Assembly: GCA_964636225.1 (NCBI GenBank)
Contig: CAZWQM010000006.1
Location: forward strand, 1-64,000
DNA from: UBA1858 sp964636225
GTDB lineage: Bacteria > Pseudomonadota > Gammaproteobacteria > UBA4575
DNA length: 64,000 bases
Direction of reading: 5' to 3'
A program made the position numbers and the translations under genes. Below, piece by piece: positions 25,503 through 34,570 of this stretch. The notes under the pieces were generated by a model, which made no database searches, had not been told where the DNA came from, and was given only the letters and a program-made list of their open reading frames with translations. Every line of letters starts with the position of its first letter. Within the stretch, counting starts at the first letter, position 1.

Positions 25503-25530
25503 AAGGGAAAGGCATCACCTTTCCCTTTTT
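25503..25530 (+). terminator. Intrinsic terminator after rplT
   Basis: A 10-bp perfect stem (AAGGGAAAGG at 25503-25512, CCTTTCCCTT at 25518-25527) with a CATCA loop and a run of five T (25526-25530). It ends or attenuates the infC-rpmI-rplT transcript 28 bases beyond the rplT stop; pheS presumably has its own promoter in the following AT-rich 55 bases. Confidence 0.85.
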
Positions 25531-25585
25531 ATTTGGGGCAAACATAACAGTTTAAAACTCCTACATTTATTTTATTATAAATTCC

Positions 25586-26587
25586 ATGAGTGACCTTGAC
25601 GAACTATTACAAACCGCAAACGATGAAATTGAAGCGACAACTGATTTAAAAGTGCTCGAAGAGCTGCGTGTTCGTTATTTTGGGAAAAAAGGACGCGTCA
25701 CCGAACAGCTTAAGGCGCTGGGAAAGTTATCTGCAGAGGAGCGACCTGCCGCAGGACAACGTATCAATGAAATCAAGCAGGCCATTCAATCTGGGCTGGA
25801 AAAGAGATCGATTCTGCTGGAACAGCAGGCGACTGCAGAAAAACTGAAGTTCGAGGCGATAGATGTCACATTACCCGGTAGAACTGCAGCTACAGGTACT
25901 CTGCATCCCGTAACAATCACACTGCGTAGAATTGAAAAATTATTTCAGCGTCACGGTTTTGAAGTTGCAGATGGCCCTGAAATAGAAGATGATTTTCATA
26001 ACTTTGAAGCGCTGAATATTCCACCACATCATCCGGCCCGTGCCATGCACGATACCTTTTATTTTGATGATGGCTTATTGCTTCGCACACATACTTCTTC
26101 GGTGCAAATCCACACCATGGAAGATTCAAAGCCTCCCATACGTATTATTGCTCCGGGGCGAGTATATCGCTGCGATTCAGATGTCACTCATAGCCCGATG
26201 TTTCATCAGGTCGAGGGCCTGTTGGTTGATGAAGAAGTTAATTTCGCCCAACTTAAAGGGCTAGTGATCGAGTTTCTACATGCTTTCTTTGAAAACGATC
26301 GGTTGGGTATTCGGTTTCGCCCTTCCTACTTTCCGTTTACAGAACCCTCCGCGGAAGTGGATATTGAATGGCGTGACGAGCAGGGCAATTCGAGCTGGCT
26401 TGAAGTGATGGGCTGCGGCATGGTGCATCCAAATGTATTCAGTCAGGTGGGTGTTGATTCAAGCAAATATAACGGATTTGCTTTTGGCGTAGGTGTGGAG
26501 CGTCTGGCGATGCTGTATTATGGCGTGCGCGACTTGAGGATGTTCTATGAAAACGATTTGCGTTTTTTACGTCAGTTTTCTGCGTAA
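25586..26587 (+). CDS. pheS: Phenylalanyl-tRNA synthetase alpha subunit
   Basis: The catalytic subunit of the alpha2-beta2 class IIc enzyme that charges tRNA-Phe. An N-terminal coiled coil (residues about 1-100) binds tRNA. The core carries motif 2 (IRIIAPGRVYRCDSDVTHSP), the FRPSYFPFTEPSAEVDI segment and motif 3 (GFAFGVGVERLAMLYYGV). The 333-residue length is normal. It lies immediately upstream of pheT. Confidence 0.97.
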   Translation: MSDLDELLQTANDEIEATTDLKVLEELRVRYFGKKGRVTEQLKALGKLSAEERPAAGQRINEIKQAIQSGLEKRSILLEQQATAEKLKFEAIDVTLPGRTAATGTLHPVTITLRRIEKLFQRHGFEVADGPEIEDDFHNFEALNIPPHHPARAMHDTFYFDDGLLLRTHTSSVQIHTMEDSKPPIRIIAPGRVYRCDSDVTHSPMFHQVEGLLVDEEVNFAQLKGLVIEFLHAFFENDRLGIRFRPSYFPFTEPSAEVDIEWRDEQGNSSWLEVMGCGMVHPNVFSQVGVDSSKYNGFAFGVGVERLAMLYYGVRDLRMFYENDLRFLRQFSA

Positions 26588-26619
26588 GCATAAACGGTTG
26601 ATTATGTGAGAGTGTTAGC

Positions 26620-29007
26620 GTGAAAGTCAGCGAAAATTGGTTGCGACAATGGGTTAGTCCGAATGTGACCAGCGAACAGCTGGGGCATCAGTTAACTATG
26701 GCTGGACTGGAACTGGATGGCATCGAGGCTGCTTCTCCGGATCTTACAGGTGTGATTGTTGCCAAAATTGAATCGGCAGTGCCTCATCCGGATGCGGATA
26801 AATTACAGGTGTGTCAGGTCAATGTCGGCAATGGTGAAATACGCCAAATTGTTTGTGGCGCGAAAAATGCGCGTGCGGGCCTGGTTACAGCGCTGGCAAC
26901 GGTGGGTGCCTCGTTACCCGGTGGTGTGAATATCAAAGCGGCTAAATTGCGTGGCGTTGAATCTATTGGCATGCTTTGTGCCGCTTCCGAGTTGGGGCTG
27001 GATGAAGAAGGTGAAGGTATTCTAGAGCTGGATGATGATCTGAATATAGGTGATTCGCTCATGGATGCTCTGGATCTGGACGATAATGTTTTTGATATTG
27101 ATTTGACACCCAACCGTTCAGACTGTTTGAGCATAGAAGGGGTAGCGCGTGAAGTGTCTGCGTTGTATCAGATACCGCTTAACATTCCACAAATGCCTAG
27201 CATCAAAGCGCAGCATGATGATCAGTTACCTGTCGAAGTTGAGAGTGAGGAAGCCTGTCCACGCTATTGTGGACGCATACTTTATGCTGTGAATGCCAGA
27301 GCCAAAACCCCTGTGTGGATGAAAGAGCGCCTGCGCAGAGCCGGGGTTCGTTGTATCAATATTATCGTTGATGTTAGTAACTATGTGATGCTTGAGCTTG
27401 GGCAACCCATGCATGCGTTTGATCTCAACCAGCTAAATGACAAAATCGTAGTGCGCATGGCTAACACCAATGAAAAGCTAGTTTTGCTGGACGGAAAAGA
27501 AATTACTCTTAACTCGAATAATCTTGTCATTGCGGATGCTAAACGAGTGCTCGCGCTTGCGGGTGTGATGGGTGGTAATGAATCCGCTGTAGAATTGGGT
27601 ACTGAAAATATATTTCTGGAATGTGCGTACTTTAGCCCACTTGCTATTGCCGGAAAGGCGCGTGATTTTGGGTTACACACAGAATCTTCACACCGTTTTG
27701 AGCGGGGAGTTGATCCGCAATTGGCAAAACGGGCCATTGAGCGAGCCAGCGAACTAATTCAAACTTATGCCGGTGCTAAAGTGGGGCCAGTCACAGAAGT
27801 GGCCAGCCCGAGATATCTGCCCGTCTGTGATGAAATTTGCCTGTCTATAAGCAAAGTCAGAAGTCTGTTAGGAATTGACATTGAAGTCCAACAGATTGTT
27901 GAAATTTTGAAAGGTCTACATTGCGCAGTTTCTCAATCGAATCACGATCAGCTATTAGTGACAGCACCCAGCTTTCGATTTGATATCACACTGGATGTTG
28001 ATTTGATCGAAGAGATCGCTCGTCTGAAGGGCTATGACGAATTTCCTACTCAATCACTGTCGTCAAAAACGGCAATTTCTGCGACACGAAAAAAGTCAGA
28101 TACAATATTCTCAATTCAGGAAAGTTTTGCGGCATTGGGATATAACGAAGCGGTGACGTTCAGCTTCACTGAAGAAAAGCACTGTCATTTGTTCTTTGAT
28201 GGCGTGCCCAAACAGCTTGCCAATCCTATATCCGCCGGATTGTCCAGTATGCGCACTAGCGTCTGGCCCGGTTTGTGTGTAGCGGCCAGCTATAATATGA
28301 AAAGACAACACAGCGCAGCAAAATTATTTGAAATCGGACGAAAATATCTGGTCAATGATCAGTCTTTGGAGCAAACTGAAGTCATTGCCGGAGTGGCCGT
28401 AGGTGAAGCCAGTCCTCGACAATGGGCGGTTCCAACAAGGGCGATTGATTTCTATGATGTGAAGGGAGATCTTGAGCAACTGTTCGAGAAAATGGGGGTC
28501 GCCGATAACATTCGTTATCAAAGTCATACTCAGCAGGGTCTGCACTCAGGCAAAACAGCTCAAATTCTTCTGCACGATACACCCATCGGTGTCATCGGCA
28601 GTTTGCATCCAAGTGTTTTGAAGCCACTGGGTCTGGCAGGGCGTGAAGTGGTGGTTTTTGAGCTGAAAATGGATGAAAAGTTGCTTAATGCGCCAATCAG
28701 TCGATTCCAGGCTTGGTCTAAATTCCCGCAAGTCCGACGCGATTTGTCATTCACGGTCGCCACAGAGGTCCCGGCGCAGCATTTTTTGGATGAAATTTAT
28801 GGCTTAAGAATAAAAGAGTTGCAGGATATTGTGATATTTTCTGTATATCAGGGAGAGGGTCTGCCTGAGGGAACAAAAAGCGTGTCTTTAGGCTTGATTT
28901 TACAGGATTTTTCCAGCACTCTTACGGAACAACAAATAGAACAAACCATGACGAGTATCATTTCTCTGCTGGCGACCAAGTTCAACGCAGAGTTGAGAGG
29001 CACCTAA
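26620..29007 (+). CDS. pheT: Phenylalanyl-tRNA synthetase beta subunit
   Basis: The 795-residue beta subunit has the N-terminal EMAP-type tRNA-binding domain (VIVAKIESAVPHPDADKLQV), the B3/B4 editing domain that hydrolyses Tyr-tRNA-Phe, the B5 domain, an inactive synthetase-like core and a C-terminal FDX-ACB anticodon-binding domain (RRDLSFTVATEVPA). The start is a GTG at 26620 (VKVSENWLRQWV read with Met), which matches the conserved N-terminus. ihfA follows after five bases. Confidence 0.97.
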   Translation: MKVSENWLRQWVSPNVTSEQLGHQLTMAGLELDGIEAASPDLTGVIVAKIESAVPHPDADKLQVCQVNVGNGEIRQIVCGAKNARAGLVTALATVGASLPGGVNIKAAKLRGVESIGMLCAASELGLDEEGEGILELDDDLNIGDSLMDALDLDDNVFDIDLTPNRSDCLSIEGVAREVSALYQIPLNIPQMPSIKAQHDDQLPVEVESEEACPRYCGRILYAVNARAKTPVWMKERLRRAGVRCINIIVDVSNYVMLELGQPMHAFDLNQLNDKIVVRMANTNEKLVLLDGKEITLNSNNLVIADAKRVLALAGVMGGNESAVELGTENIFLECAYFSPLAIAGKARDFGLHTESSHRFERGVDPQLAKRAIERASELIQTYAGAKVGPVTEVASPRYLPVCDEICLSISKVRSLLGIDIEVQQIVEILKGLHCAVSQSNHDQLLVTAPSFRFDITLDVDLIEEIARLKGYDEFPTQSLSSKTAISATRKKSDTIFSIQESFAALGYNEAVTFSFTEEKHCHLFFDGVPKQLANPISAGLSSMRTSVWPGLCVAASYNMKRQHSAAKLFEIGRKYLVNDQSLEQTEVIAGVAVGEASPRQWAVPTRAIDFYDVKGDLEQLFEKMGVADNIRYQSHTQQGLHSGKTAQILLHDTPIGVIGSLHPSVLKPLGLAGREVVVFELKMDEKLLNAPISRFQAWSKFPQVRRDLSFTVATEVPAQHFLDEIYGLRIKELQDIVIFSVYQGEGLPEGTKSVSLGLILQDFSSTLTEQQIEQTMTSIISLLATKFNAELRGT

Positions 29008-29012
29008 AAACT

Positions 29013-29312
29013 ATGGCATTAACAAAAGCAAATATGGCTGAGAATTTATTTGAGGAACTCGGCTTGAATAAAAGAGAAGCCAAGGAATTGGTAGAGGTGT
29101 TCTTTGAAGAAGTTCGATTAGCGCTCGAAGAAGGCGAAGAGGTTAAATTATCGGGTTTCGGTAATTTTATACTTCGCGATAAAAGTCAGCGTCCAGGTCG
29201 AAATCCAAAGACGGGGGAAGAAATACCCATAACAGCCCGACGCGTCGTCACATTCCGTCCTGGGCAAAAACTAAAATCAAGGGTAGAAGAATATGCTGGA
29301 AGCCAGCAATAA
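29013..29312 (+). CDS. ihfA: Integration host factor subunit alpha
   Basis: A 99-residue HU/IHF-family protein, partner of IhfB at 14821-15129. It has the typical ALTKANMAENLFEELGLNKR start, the KLSGFGNFILRDKSQRPGRN core with the intercalating-proline arm, and a basic end. The heterodimer bends DNA sharply at WATCAA-type sites. It is co-transcribed with pheT and overlaps the next gene by 20 bases. Confidence 0.96.
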   Translation: MALTKANMAENLFEELGLNKREAKELVEVFFEEVRLALEEGEEVKLSGFGNFILRDKSQRPGRNPKTGEEIPITARRVVTFRPGQKLKSRVEEYAGSQQ

Positions 29313-29661
29313 TAGCGAATTACCAGAGATTCCTACCAAGCGTTATTTTACGATTGGTGAAGTGAGCGAGCTGTGTGATGTAAAACCCCATGTATTACGA
29401 TACTGGGAGCAGGAATTCCCTACGCTAAAGCCTGTTAAAAGGCGTGGTAATCGTCGATATTATCAACGCCATGATGTAATACTGATTCGCCAAATCCGCA
29501 GCCTATTGTACGAACAAGGATATACTATCGGTGGAGCGAGACAGAAACTGGCGGATCCTGTTGAGGTTGAAGATACAAGTGCTTCATCATCAGGTGCTCA
29601 ACAAATCATTCAGCAAACTCGTGTTGAACTGGAAGATCTTTTACAACTTCTTAGTCGCTAA
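29293..29661 (+). CDS. MerR-family transcriptional regulator
   Basis: A 122-residue MerR-family DNA-binding protein, the small regulator that almost always follows ihfA in gammaproteobacteria. A winged helix-turn-helix occupies residues about 15-85 (YFTIGEVSELCDVKPHVLRY, then WEQEFPTLKPVKRRGNRRY and the second helix pair). The short C-terminal helix lacks metal-binding cysteines, so it is not a metal sensor. The target is unknown. The start overlaps the ihfA 3' end, implying translational coupling. Confidence 0.9.
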   Translation: MLEASNNSELPEIPTKRYFTIGEVSELCDVKPHVLRYWEQEFPTLKPVKRRGNRRYYQRHDVILIRQIRSLLYEQGYTIGGARQKLADPVEVEDTSASSSGAQQIIQQTRVELEDLLQLLSR

Positions 29662-29696
29662 TTTATTTTAGCTTATTCTTTAAATACTGAAAGATT

Positions 29697-29773
29697 CGGG
29701 GTGTAGCGCAGCCTGGTAGCGCACCGCAATGGGGTTGCGGGGGTCGAAGGTTCAAATCCTTTCACCCCGACCA
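29697..29773 (+). tRNA. tRNA-Pro (GGG)
   Basis: A 77-nt cloverleaf with encoded CCA: acceptor CGGGGTG/CACCCCG, D arm GCGC AGCCTGGTA GCGC, anticodon stem CCGCA/TGCGG with loop ATGGGGT (anticodon GGG), and T arm GAAGG TTCAAAT CCTTT. Its position after ihfA-merR is the conserved one. Confidence 0.96.
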
Positions 29774-29910
29774 TAATGAATGCCTTGCTAATGGTCGTTA
29801 TCTAATCAGTAGGCATAAAAACATCACCGTCTATAGCTTTCGATACGGGTGGCACCACTGTATTCTTGTAGAATTAAAATCAATTCAATTCCTTAATTGT
29901 TGTTCAAAAT

Positions 29911-30744
29911 ATGAATGTTAATTTAGAGCTAATACTGGTGGTCGCAACACTGGTCACGGGCATTGTGGTGCTGCTGGATAAACTGGTGTTCGCTGCCAAA
30001 CGCCGCAAGCGCATCATGAATGAAAGTTACGATGCAAAATTTGGTGAAGGGAAGCCGGGGAAAGTACAGCGTGAATATAAAGAACTCTGGTATATTGATT
30101 ATTCGCGTTCGTTTTTTCCGGTACTGCTTATTGTTCTTATATTGCGCTCGTTTATTGCAGAGCCATTTCGTATTCCATCCGGATCAATGATGCCTACCTT
30201 GCTTCATGGCGACTTTATATTAGTGAATAAGTTCTCTTATGGAATTCGCCTGCCGGTATTGCACACTAAAGTATGGGGAAATGAATTACCAAAGAGAGGT
30301 GATGTCATTGTATTTCGCTATCCTGAAGATCCCTCGCTGGATTACATCAAAAGAGTTATTGGTGAACCTGGTGACATGCTGGAATACCGTAATAAAACGC
30401 TTTATGTTAATGGTCAAAAAATGGATCAGGTCGACCTTGGAACGTATATTGGGAAGGGGCGTGACAGTCAGATGTCTGGAGCGAGTAAAAAACAGGAAAA
30501 TCTGGACGGTGTAGAGCATGAAATACTGATTAATGGTTTAAGGCTGGCCATAGATAATACTTTTACTATTCCCGATGGACATTATTTTGTGATGGGGGAT
30601 AACCGAGACAACAGTAATGATAGTCGATTCTGGGGCACCGTGCCGGAAAAGAACCTGGTGGGTAGAGCCTTTATGATATGGATGAACTGGGATATTGCAG
30701 CAGGACATTTTGACTTTAGACGCATTGGTAAGCAGGTCAAGTGA
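29911..30744 (+). CDS. lepB: Signal peptidase I
   Basis: This inner-membrane protease removes signal peptides from Sec and Tat substrates. Two N-terminal membrane segments are visible (residues about 6-25 and 67-82) with a basic cytoplasmic loop between them. The catalytic Ser 92 is in FRIPSGSMMPTLL and the general-base Lys 147 in DYIKRVIG. The C-terminal boxes include VMGDNRDNSNDSRFWG. The 277-residue length is typical. lepA, often directly upstream, is not here. A broken DUF4845 gene, then rnc and era, follow. Confidence 0.96.
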   Translation: MNVNLELILVVATLVTGIVVLLDKLVFAAKRRKRIMNESYDAKFGEGKPGKVQREYKELWYIDYSRSFFPVLLIVLILRSFIAEPFRIPSGSMMPTLLHGDFILVNKFSYGIRLPVLHTKVWGNELPKRGDVIVFRYPEDPSLDYIKRVIGEPGDMLEYRNKTLYVNGQKMDQVDLGTYIGKGRDSQMSGASKKQENLDGVEHEILINGLRLAIDNTFTIPDGHYFVMGDNRDNSNDSRFWGTVPEKNLVGRAFMIWMNWDIAAGHFDFRRIGKQVK

Positions 30745-30754
30745 GGTAAAAGCT

Positions 30755-31171
30755 ATGAAATCAGTTAGGCAGCAGGCGGGCATGTCGACATTTTTGTTGA
30801 TTGTAATTGTTGGGTTGTCTGGTTAAGCAATTTTTATAGGGCTTAAAATAACCCAAGTATATATGGAATTTTTCTTGATAAAATCGGCGGTGGATGGACT
30901 GGCTGAGGAAATGAAAACCCGACAGATCAGCAAAACACAGTATCTGGATTTAATGAGCAGACGTCTGGATATAAATTATGTAGATATGAACGGGTTAACG
31001 CCTAGTCGTGATGGTTGTGAAAAAGTGAAAAAAGATGTTTTCTATTATAAAAACGAAAAGAAAGATACTGAGGTGGGCGTGAAGTACGAAAAAAGGGTGC
31101 CCATGATTGCCAATATCGATTTTTTAATAAACTTTGATTATGTGCGTAGCATTAAATCACCTCAAACTTAA
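30755..31171 (+). pseudogene. DUF4845 membrane protein with in-frame stop
   Basis: The position between lepB and rnc is the conserved place of a small DUF4845 protein, and the sequence fits. An ATG at 30755 opens MKSVRQQAGMSTFLLIVIVG, one hydrophobic segment, interrupted by TAA at 30824-30826. The frame then continues as AIFIGLKITQVYMEFFLIKS to the stop at 31171 (139 codons). The stop falls inside the membrane segment, so no functional product is expected unless it is suppressed. The downstream part (from an ATG at 30863) has no signal or anchor. The molecular role of DUF4845 is unknown. Confidence 0.75.
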
Positions 31172-31188
31172 ATTGCTTTGACGCGATT

Positions 31189-31851
31189 GTGGATGGGCTT
31201 GCTCAATTACCTAAAGAGGTAACTTCATCGAAATTATACGCTGCTGCGCTGACACATCGCAGCGCAGGTAAAGATAACAATGAACGACTTGAATTTTTGG
31301 GCGATGCTGTGCTGGGGTTGGTGATTGCCAACTTGCTGTTTGAGAAATTTCCCGATTATGATGAAGGTGACCTCAGTCGAATGCGCGCGCATCTTGTATG
31401 TAAAAGAGCTCTGGCCGAACTGGCAAAAAATTCCGGGTTGAGTGCTTCATTAAGGCTTGGTGCAGGTGAGAAAAAAAGTGGCGGTCATTTTCGCTCTTCT
31501 ATTTTAGCGGACTGTCTGGAAGCCATCATCGGTGCGGTATATCTGCTTAAGGGCTTTGATTTTACTGCGCAGTTTGTACAGTCATTGTATACAGAAAAAC
31601 TCAAGACCTTTCCTAGTAAAGACGAACTTAAAGATCCCAAAACGCGTTTGCAGGAGTACCTGCAATCTCGGCAGATTGATGTCCCTGAATATGTTGTGCT
31701 CAAGGAATGGGGAGAAGGAAACAATAAGCAATTCAGGGTTAAGTGTATTATTCATAAAATGGACGTCAGTGCGGAAGGTGAGGGTAAAAGTAAGAAAAAA
31801 GCTGAACAGTTTGCCGCCGGTGAAATGCTGCAATTGATAATAAAGAAATAA
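31189..31851 (+). CDS. rnc: Ribonuclease III
   Basis: The 220-residue double-strand-specific endoribonuclease processes rRNA precursors and regulatory RNA duplexes. The signature ERLEFLGDAVLG carries catalytic acidic residues, and the second acidic cluster is in LADCLEAIIGAVY. A C-terminal dsRNA-binding domain ends the protein (KKKAEQFAAGEMLQLI). The start is the GTG at 31189. It is followed by era after eight bases, the classic rnc-era-recO operon. Confidence 0.96.
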   Translation: MDGLAQLPKEVTSSKLYAAALTHRSAGKDNNERLEFLGDAVLGLVIANLLFEKFPDYDEGDLSRMRAHLVCKRALAELAKNSGLSASLRLGAGEKKSGGHFRSSILADCLEAIIGAVYLLKGFDFTAQFVQSLYTEKLKTFPSKDELKDPKTRLQEYLQSRQIDVPEYVVLKEWGEGNNKQFRVKCIIHKMDVSAEGEGKSKKKAEQFAAGEMLQLIIKK

Positions 31852-31859
31852 AAAGCGAA

Positions 31860-32741
31860 ATGAATACTCGCTGTGGTTATGTGGCAATTATTGGCCGGCC
31901 TAATTCGGGCAAGTCTACTTTGTTTAACTGTCTTGTCGGACAGAAAATATCATCTATAAGTTATAAGCCTCAGACCACGCGCCATCGTATTGTCGGTGTA
32001 AGAACAAATTCAGATGTTCAATTAATCTTTGTGGATACACCTGGTATACATCTAGGGGGTAAGCGTCTACTTAATCGTGTGTTAAATAAAAATGCGTTGA
32101 ATGTATTGCATGATGTGCATTTAATATTCTGGCTGGTCGACCGGGGGCAATGGACACAAGAAGAGACGTATATAAAAAAATCGCTAGAGAAGATCGATTG
32201 TCCAGTAATCTTAGTAGTAAATAAAATAGATAAGCTGCAACGTCGTGAAGACCTGCTGGTTATTTTGCAAAAGCTTTCCGAAAAATATTCCTTCAGTGAG
32301 ATTGTTCCGATTTCGGCTATCAAAAAAGATAATGTCGATGAACTTGTGAAAACAGGAAAACGTTATCTTCCAGAATCGGAGTTTTATTATCCTGGTGAGT
32401 ATCTGACGGATCGAGATCAGAACTTTATTGTCTCAGAAACAATACGTGAAGCCGCTTTTATATACCTTGAAAAAGAATTGCCTTATGCTACTCATGTTGA
32501 AATTGAAAAATGTCAGGAGCAGGCTGAGCGAGTTGATATTTCGGCTATTATTTGGGTTGAAAAGTCTGGCCAAAAAGCCATTCTGATTGGAAAAAAAGGT
32601 GAAATGCTGAAGAAGATCGGCTCGCGTGCCCGAATTGAAATTGAAAAGCAAATTAGGTCCAAAGTTCATTTGGATTTGTGGGTGAAGCTCAAGAAAGATT
32701 GGCAGGATAATCCACAAATTGTTGGCAAATACGAATCGTAA
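31860..32741 (+). CDS. era: GTPase Era
   Basis: The 293-residue GTPase binds the 3' end of 16S rRNA and is needed for 30S maturation. G-domain motifs are clear: G1 GRPNSGKSTLFN, G3 VDTPG, G4 VVNKIDK, G5 near VPISAIK. The C-terminal KH RNA-binding domain contains AILIGKKGEMLKKIGSRAR. G1 reads NSGKS, where most Era proteins have NVGKS. It lies between rnc and recO. Confidence 0.96.
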   Translation: MNTRCGYVAIIGRPNSGKSTLFNCLVGQKISSISYKPQTTRHRIVGVRTNSDVQLIFVDTPGIHLGGKRLLNRVLNKNALNVLHDVHLIFWLVDRGQWTQEETYIKKSLEKIDCPVILVVNKIDKLQRREDLLVILQKLSEKYSFSEIVPISAIKKDNVDELVKTGKRYLPESEFYYPGEYLTDRDQNFIVSETIREAAFIYLEKELPYATHVEIEKCQEQAERVDISAIIWVEKSGQKAILIGKKGEMLKKIGSRARIEIEKQIRSKVHLDLWVKLKKDWQDNPQIVGKYES

Positions 32742-32749
32742 ATATCCAA

Positions 32750-33439
32750 ATGCGTGTAGAACTTGAACCGTCCTATGTGTTACATACTCGTCCGTATCGG
32801 GAAACGAGTATGATTTTGTATGCGCTGACACAGCAACATGGTGTGGTTCATATGGTTTGCAGAGGCGCCAGGAAAAAAAGCAGTAATACGCTGCAACCTT
32901 TCACTAAAATGTATCTGTCATGGTCGGGCCGTGGAGATTTATTTTCACTTACACGAATTGACCATGATCACTCCCGTTACACTAATGATTTTCGTTCGTT
33001 GGTGCAGTGCTTTTATTTACATGAATTGATCCTAACGCTGATACCAAAGCTTAGTCCGGCACCTGAGTTGTTTGATTTGTATCAAGATACTCTGGTAAGC
33101 ATAATCGATAATCCCGGTAATGAATGGATATTGAGAAATTTTGAGATGCATTTGCTTGCAATTATGGGGCATCCTTTGCAGCTGGATCATGACTACGTTA
33201 ATGACAGGGAAATAGATGTTGAATTATTGTATCGGTATGATCCTGATTTGGGGCCAACCCAAATATCCAGCCAACAAGTGCACTGGAATATAGTGGATGG
33301 GAGGCTTATAAGAAATCTTAATGAAAATATTTTCAATGCAGAGACATTGCCTCAGGCCAAGACATTTTTTCGCGGTCTGGTGAAATACTATCTGCAAGGT
33401 AGACCGTTAATGACTCGAAGCTTGTTAATGGCAAAATGA
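32750..33439 (+). CDS. recO: DNA repair protein RecO
   Basis: The 229-residue RecO helps RecR load RecA on SSB-coated DNA in the RecFOR gap-repair pathway. The N-terminal OB fold has SYVLHTRPYRETSMILYALT and the basic VCRGARKKSSN segment; the rest is helical. A zinc-finger cysteine set is not evident, as in many gammaproteobacterial RecO. The gene sits in the conserved era-recO-pdxJ order. Confidence 0.93.
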   Translation: MRVELEPSYVLHTRPYRETSMILYALTQQHGVVHMVCRGARKKSSNTLQPFTKMYLSWSGRGDLFSLTRIDHDHSRYTNDFRSLVQCFYLHELILTLIPKLSPAPELFDLYQDTLVSIIDNPGNEWILRNFEMHLLAIMGHPLQLDHDYVNDREIDVELLYRYDPDLGPTQISSQQVHWNIVDGRLIRNLNENIFNAETLPQAKTFFRGLVKYYLQGRPLMTRSLLMAK

Positions 33440-33449
33440 GAAACACATA

Positions 33450-34181
33450 ATGAATAACAAAAAAGTAAGATTGGGTGTTAATCTGGATCATGTAGCCACA
33501 TTAAGGCAGGCACGAAAAACGCCATATCCAGATTTAATCGAAGCCATAAAAGTGTCTGAGGCCAGTGGCGCAGATGGAATCACGCTGCATTTACGTGAAG
33601 ATCGCCGACATATTCAGGACAATGATATTTTTCAGGCACGTGAAGTCATCACCACGAGCATGAATCTTGAAATGGCGGCGACTAGCGAAATGCGGAATAT
33701 CGCATTGAGAGTGAGGCCTGATTATTGCTGTATTGTTCCAGAAAAAAGAGAAGAGCTAACCACTGAGGGAGGTCTAAATGTGAGTGCACACAGAGAGAGA
33801 TTATCTGACTTGGTCGTAGCTTTAAAAGAGTCTGAAATACAGGTGTCTTTATTTGTTGAACCTAACCCGCTGGTGATAGATGTAGTAGCAGAAATTGGTG
33901 CGCCTATAATAGAAATTCATACCGGGCATTATGCGGGTATGCATGGTCAACAGCAGCAACATGAATTTACGCGCATTAAGGATGCGGCCAGGCATGCACT
34001 AAGTCTTGGGCTAACGGTCAATGCCGGACATGGATTGCATGTCGGAAATGTCAAACCTATAGCCGATATTGAAGGAATGAATGAACTGAATATCGGACAT
34101 GCTATTGTGTCGGATTCAGTATTTGTTGGTCTTGAGAATGCTGTGCGCAATATGCGACATGCAATGGATGGTGAAAGTTAA
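33450..34181 (+). CDS. pdxJ: Pyridoxine 5'-phosphate synthase
   Basis: The 243-residue TIM-barrel enzyme condenses 1-deoxy-xylulose 5-phosphate with 3-amino-2-oxopropyl phosphate to pyridoxine phosphate. The conserved features are LGVNLDHVATLRQARKT at the N-terminus, GITLHLREDRRHIQD, EIHTGHYAG and NAGHGLHVGNV. It connects to dxr-independent DXP supply and to the many PLP enzymes here. Its stop overlaps the acpS start. Confidence 0.96.
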   Translation: MNNKKVRLGVNLDHVATLRQARKTPYPDLIEAIKVSEASGADGITLHLREDRRHIQDNDIFQAREVITTSMNLEMAATSEMRNIALRVRPDYCCIVPEKREELTTEGGLNVSAHRERLSDLVVALKESEIQVSLFVEPNPLVIDVVAEIGAPIIEIHTGHYAGMHGQQQQHEFTRIKDAARHALSLGLTVNAGHGLHVGNVKPIADIEGMNELNIGHAIVSDSVFVGLENAVRNMRHAMDGES

Positions 34182-34564
34182 TGATGCTGCTGGGTGCGGG
34201 AATTGATATTGTCGAAATTGAGCGTATCAAAGGTATTATTGACCGGCGTGGTGAGCGGTTTATAAATAAAATTCTGCATCTTCAAGAGTTGCAAGAACTT
34301 TCCCTGATAACAAATCCTATTGCCTTTATAGCGAAACGGTTTGCGGTCAAGGAGGCGGCCGCCAAAGCATTGGGTACAGGTATTGGTAAACAATTAAGTT
34401 TTACTGACATGTATGTTGAACATGATGAATTGGGGAAACCTCTGTTGATGTTTACAGAAGAAGCCAGCATGAGACTCAAGTTGGAAAATAAATACTCATT
34501 ATTGACCATTGCAGATGAGCGAGCTTATGCTGTGGCGCATGTGTTATTCTTTTCGAAGGAATGA
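34181..34564 (+). CDS. acpS: Holo-[acyl-carrier-protein] synthase
   Basis: The 127-residue enzyme transfers 4'-phosphopantetheine from CoA to the serine of acyl carrier proteins. The catalytic metal site is in GIDIVEIERIKG near the N-terminus and RFAVKEAAAKALGTGI later. It may also modify the dedicated carrier protein at 1774-2025. It overlaps pdxJ by one base (TAATG-type junction), the standard pdxJ-acpS pairing. Confidence 0.95.
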   Translation: MMLLGAGIDIVEIERIKGIIDRRGERFINKILHLQELQELSLITNPIAFIAKRFAVKEAAAKALGTGIGKQLSFTDMYVEHDELGKPLLMFTEEASMRLKLENKYSLLTIADERAYAVAHVLFFSKE

Positions 34565-34570
34565 TTGAAT

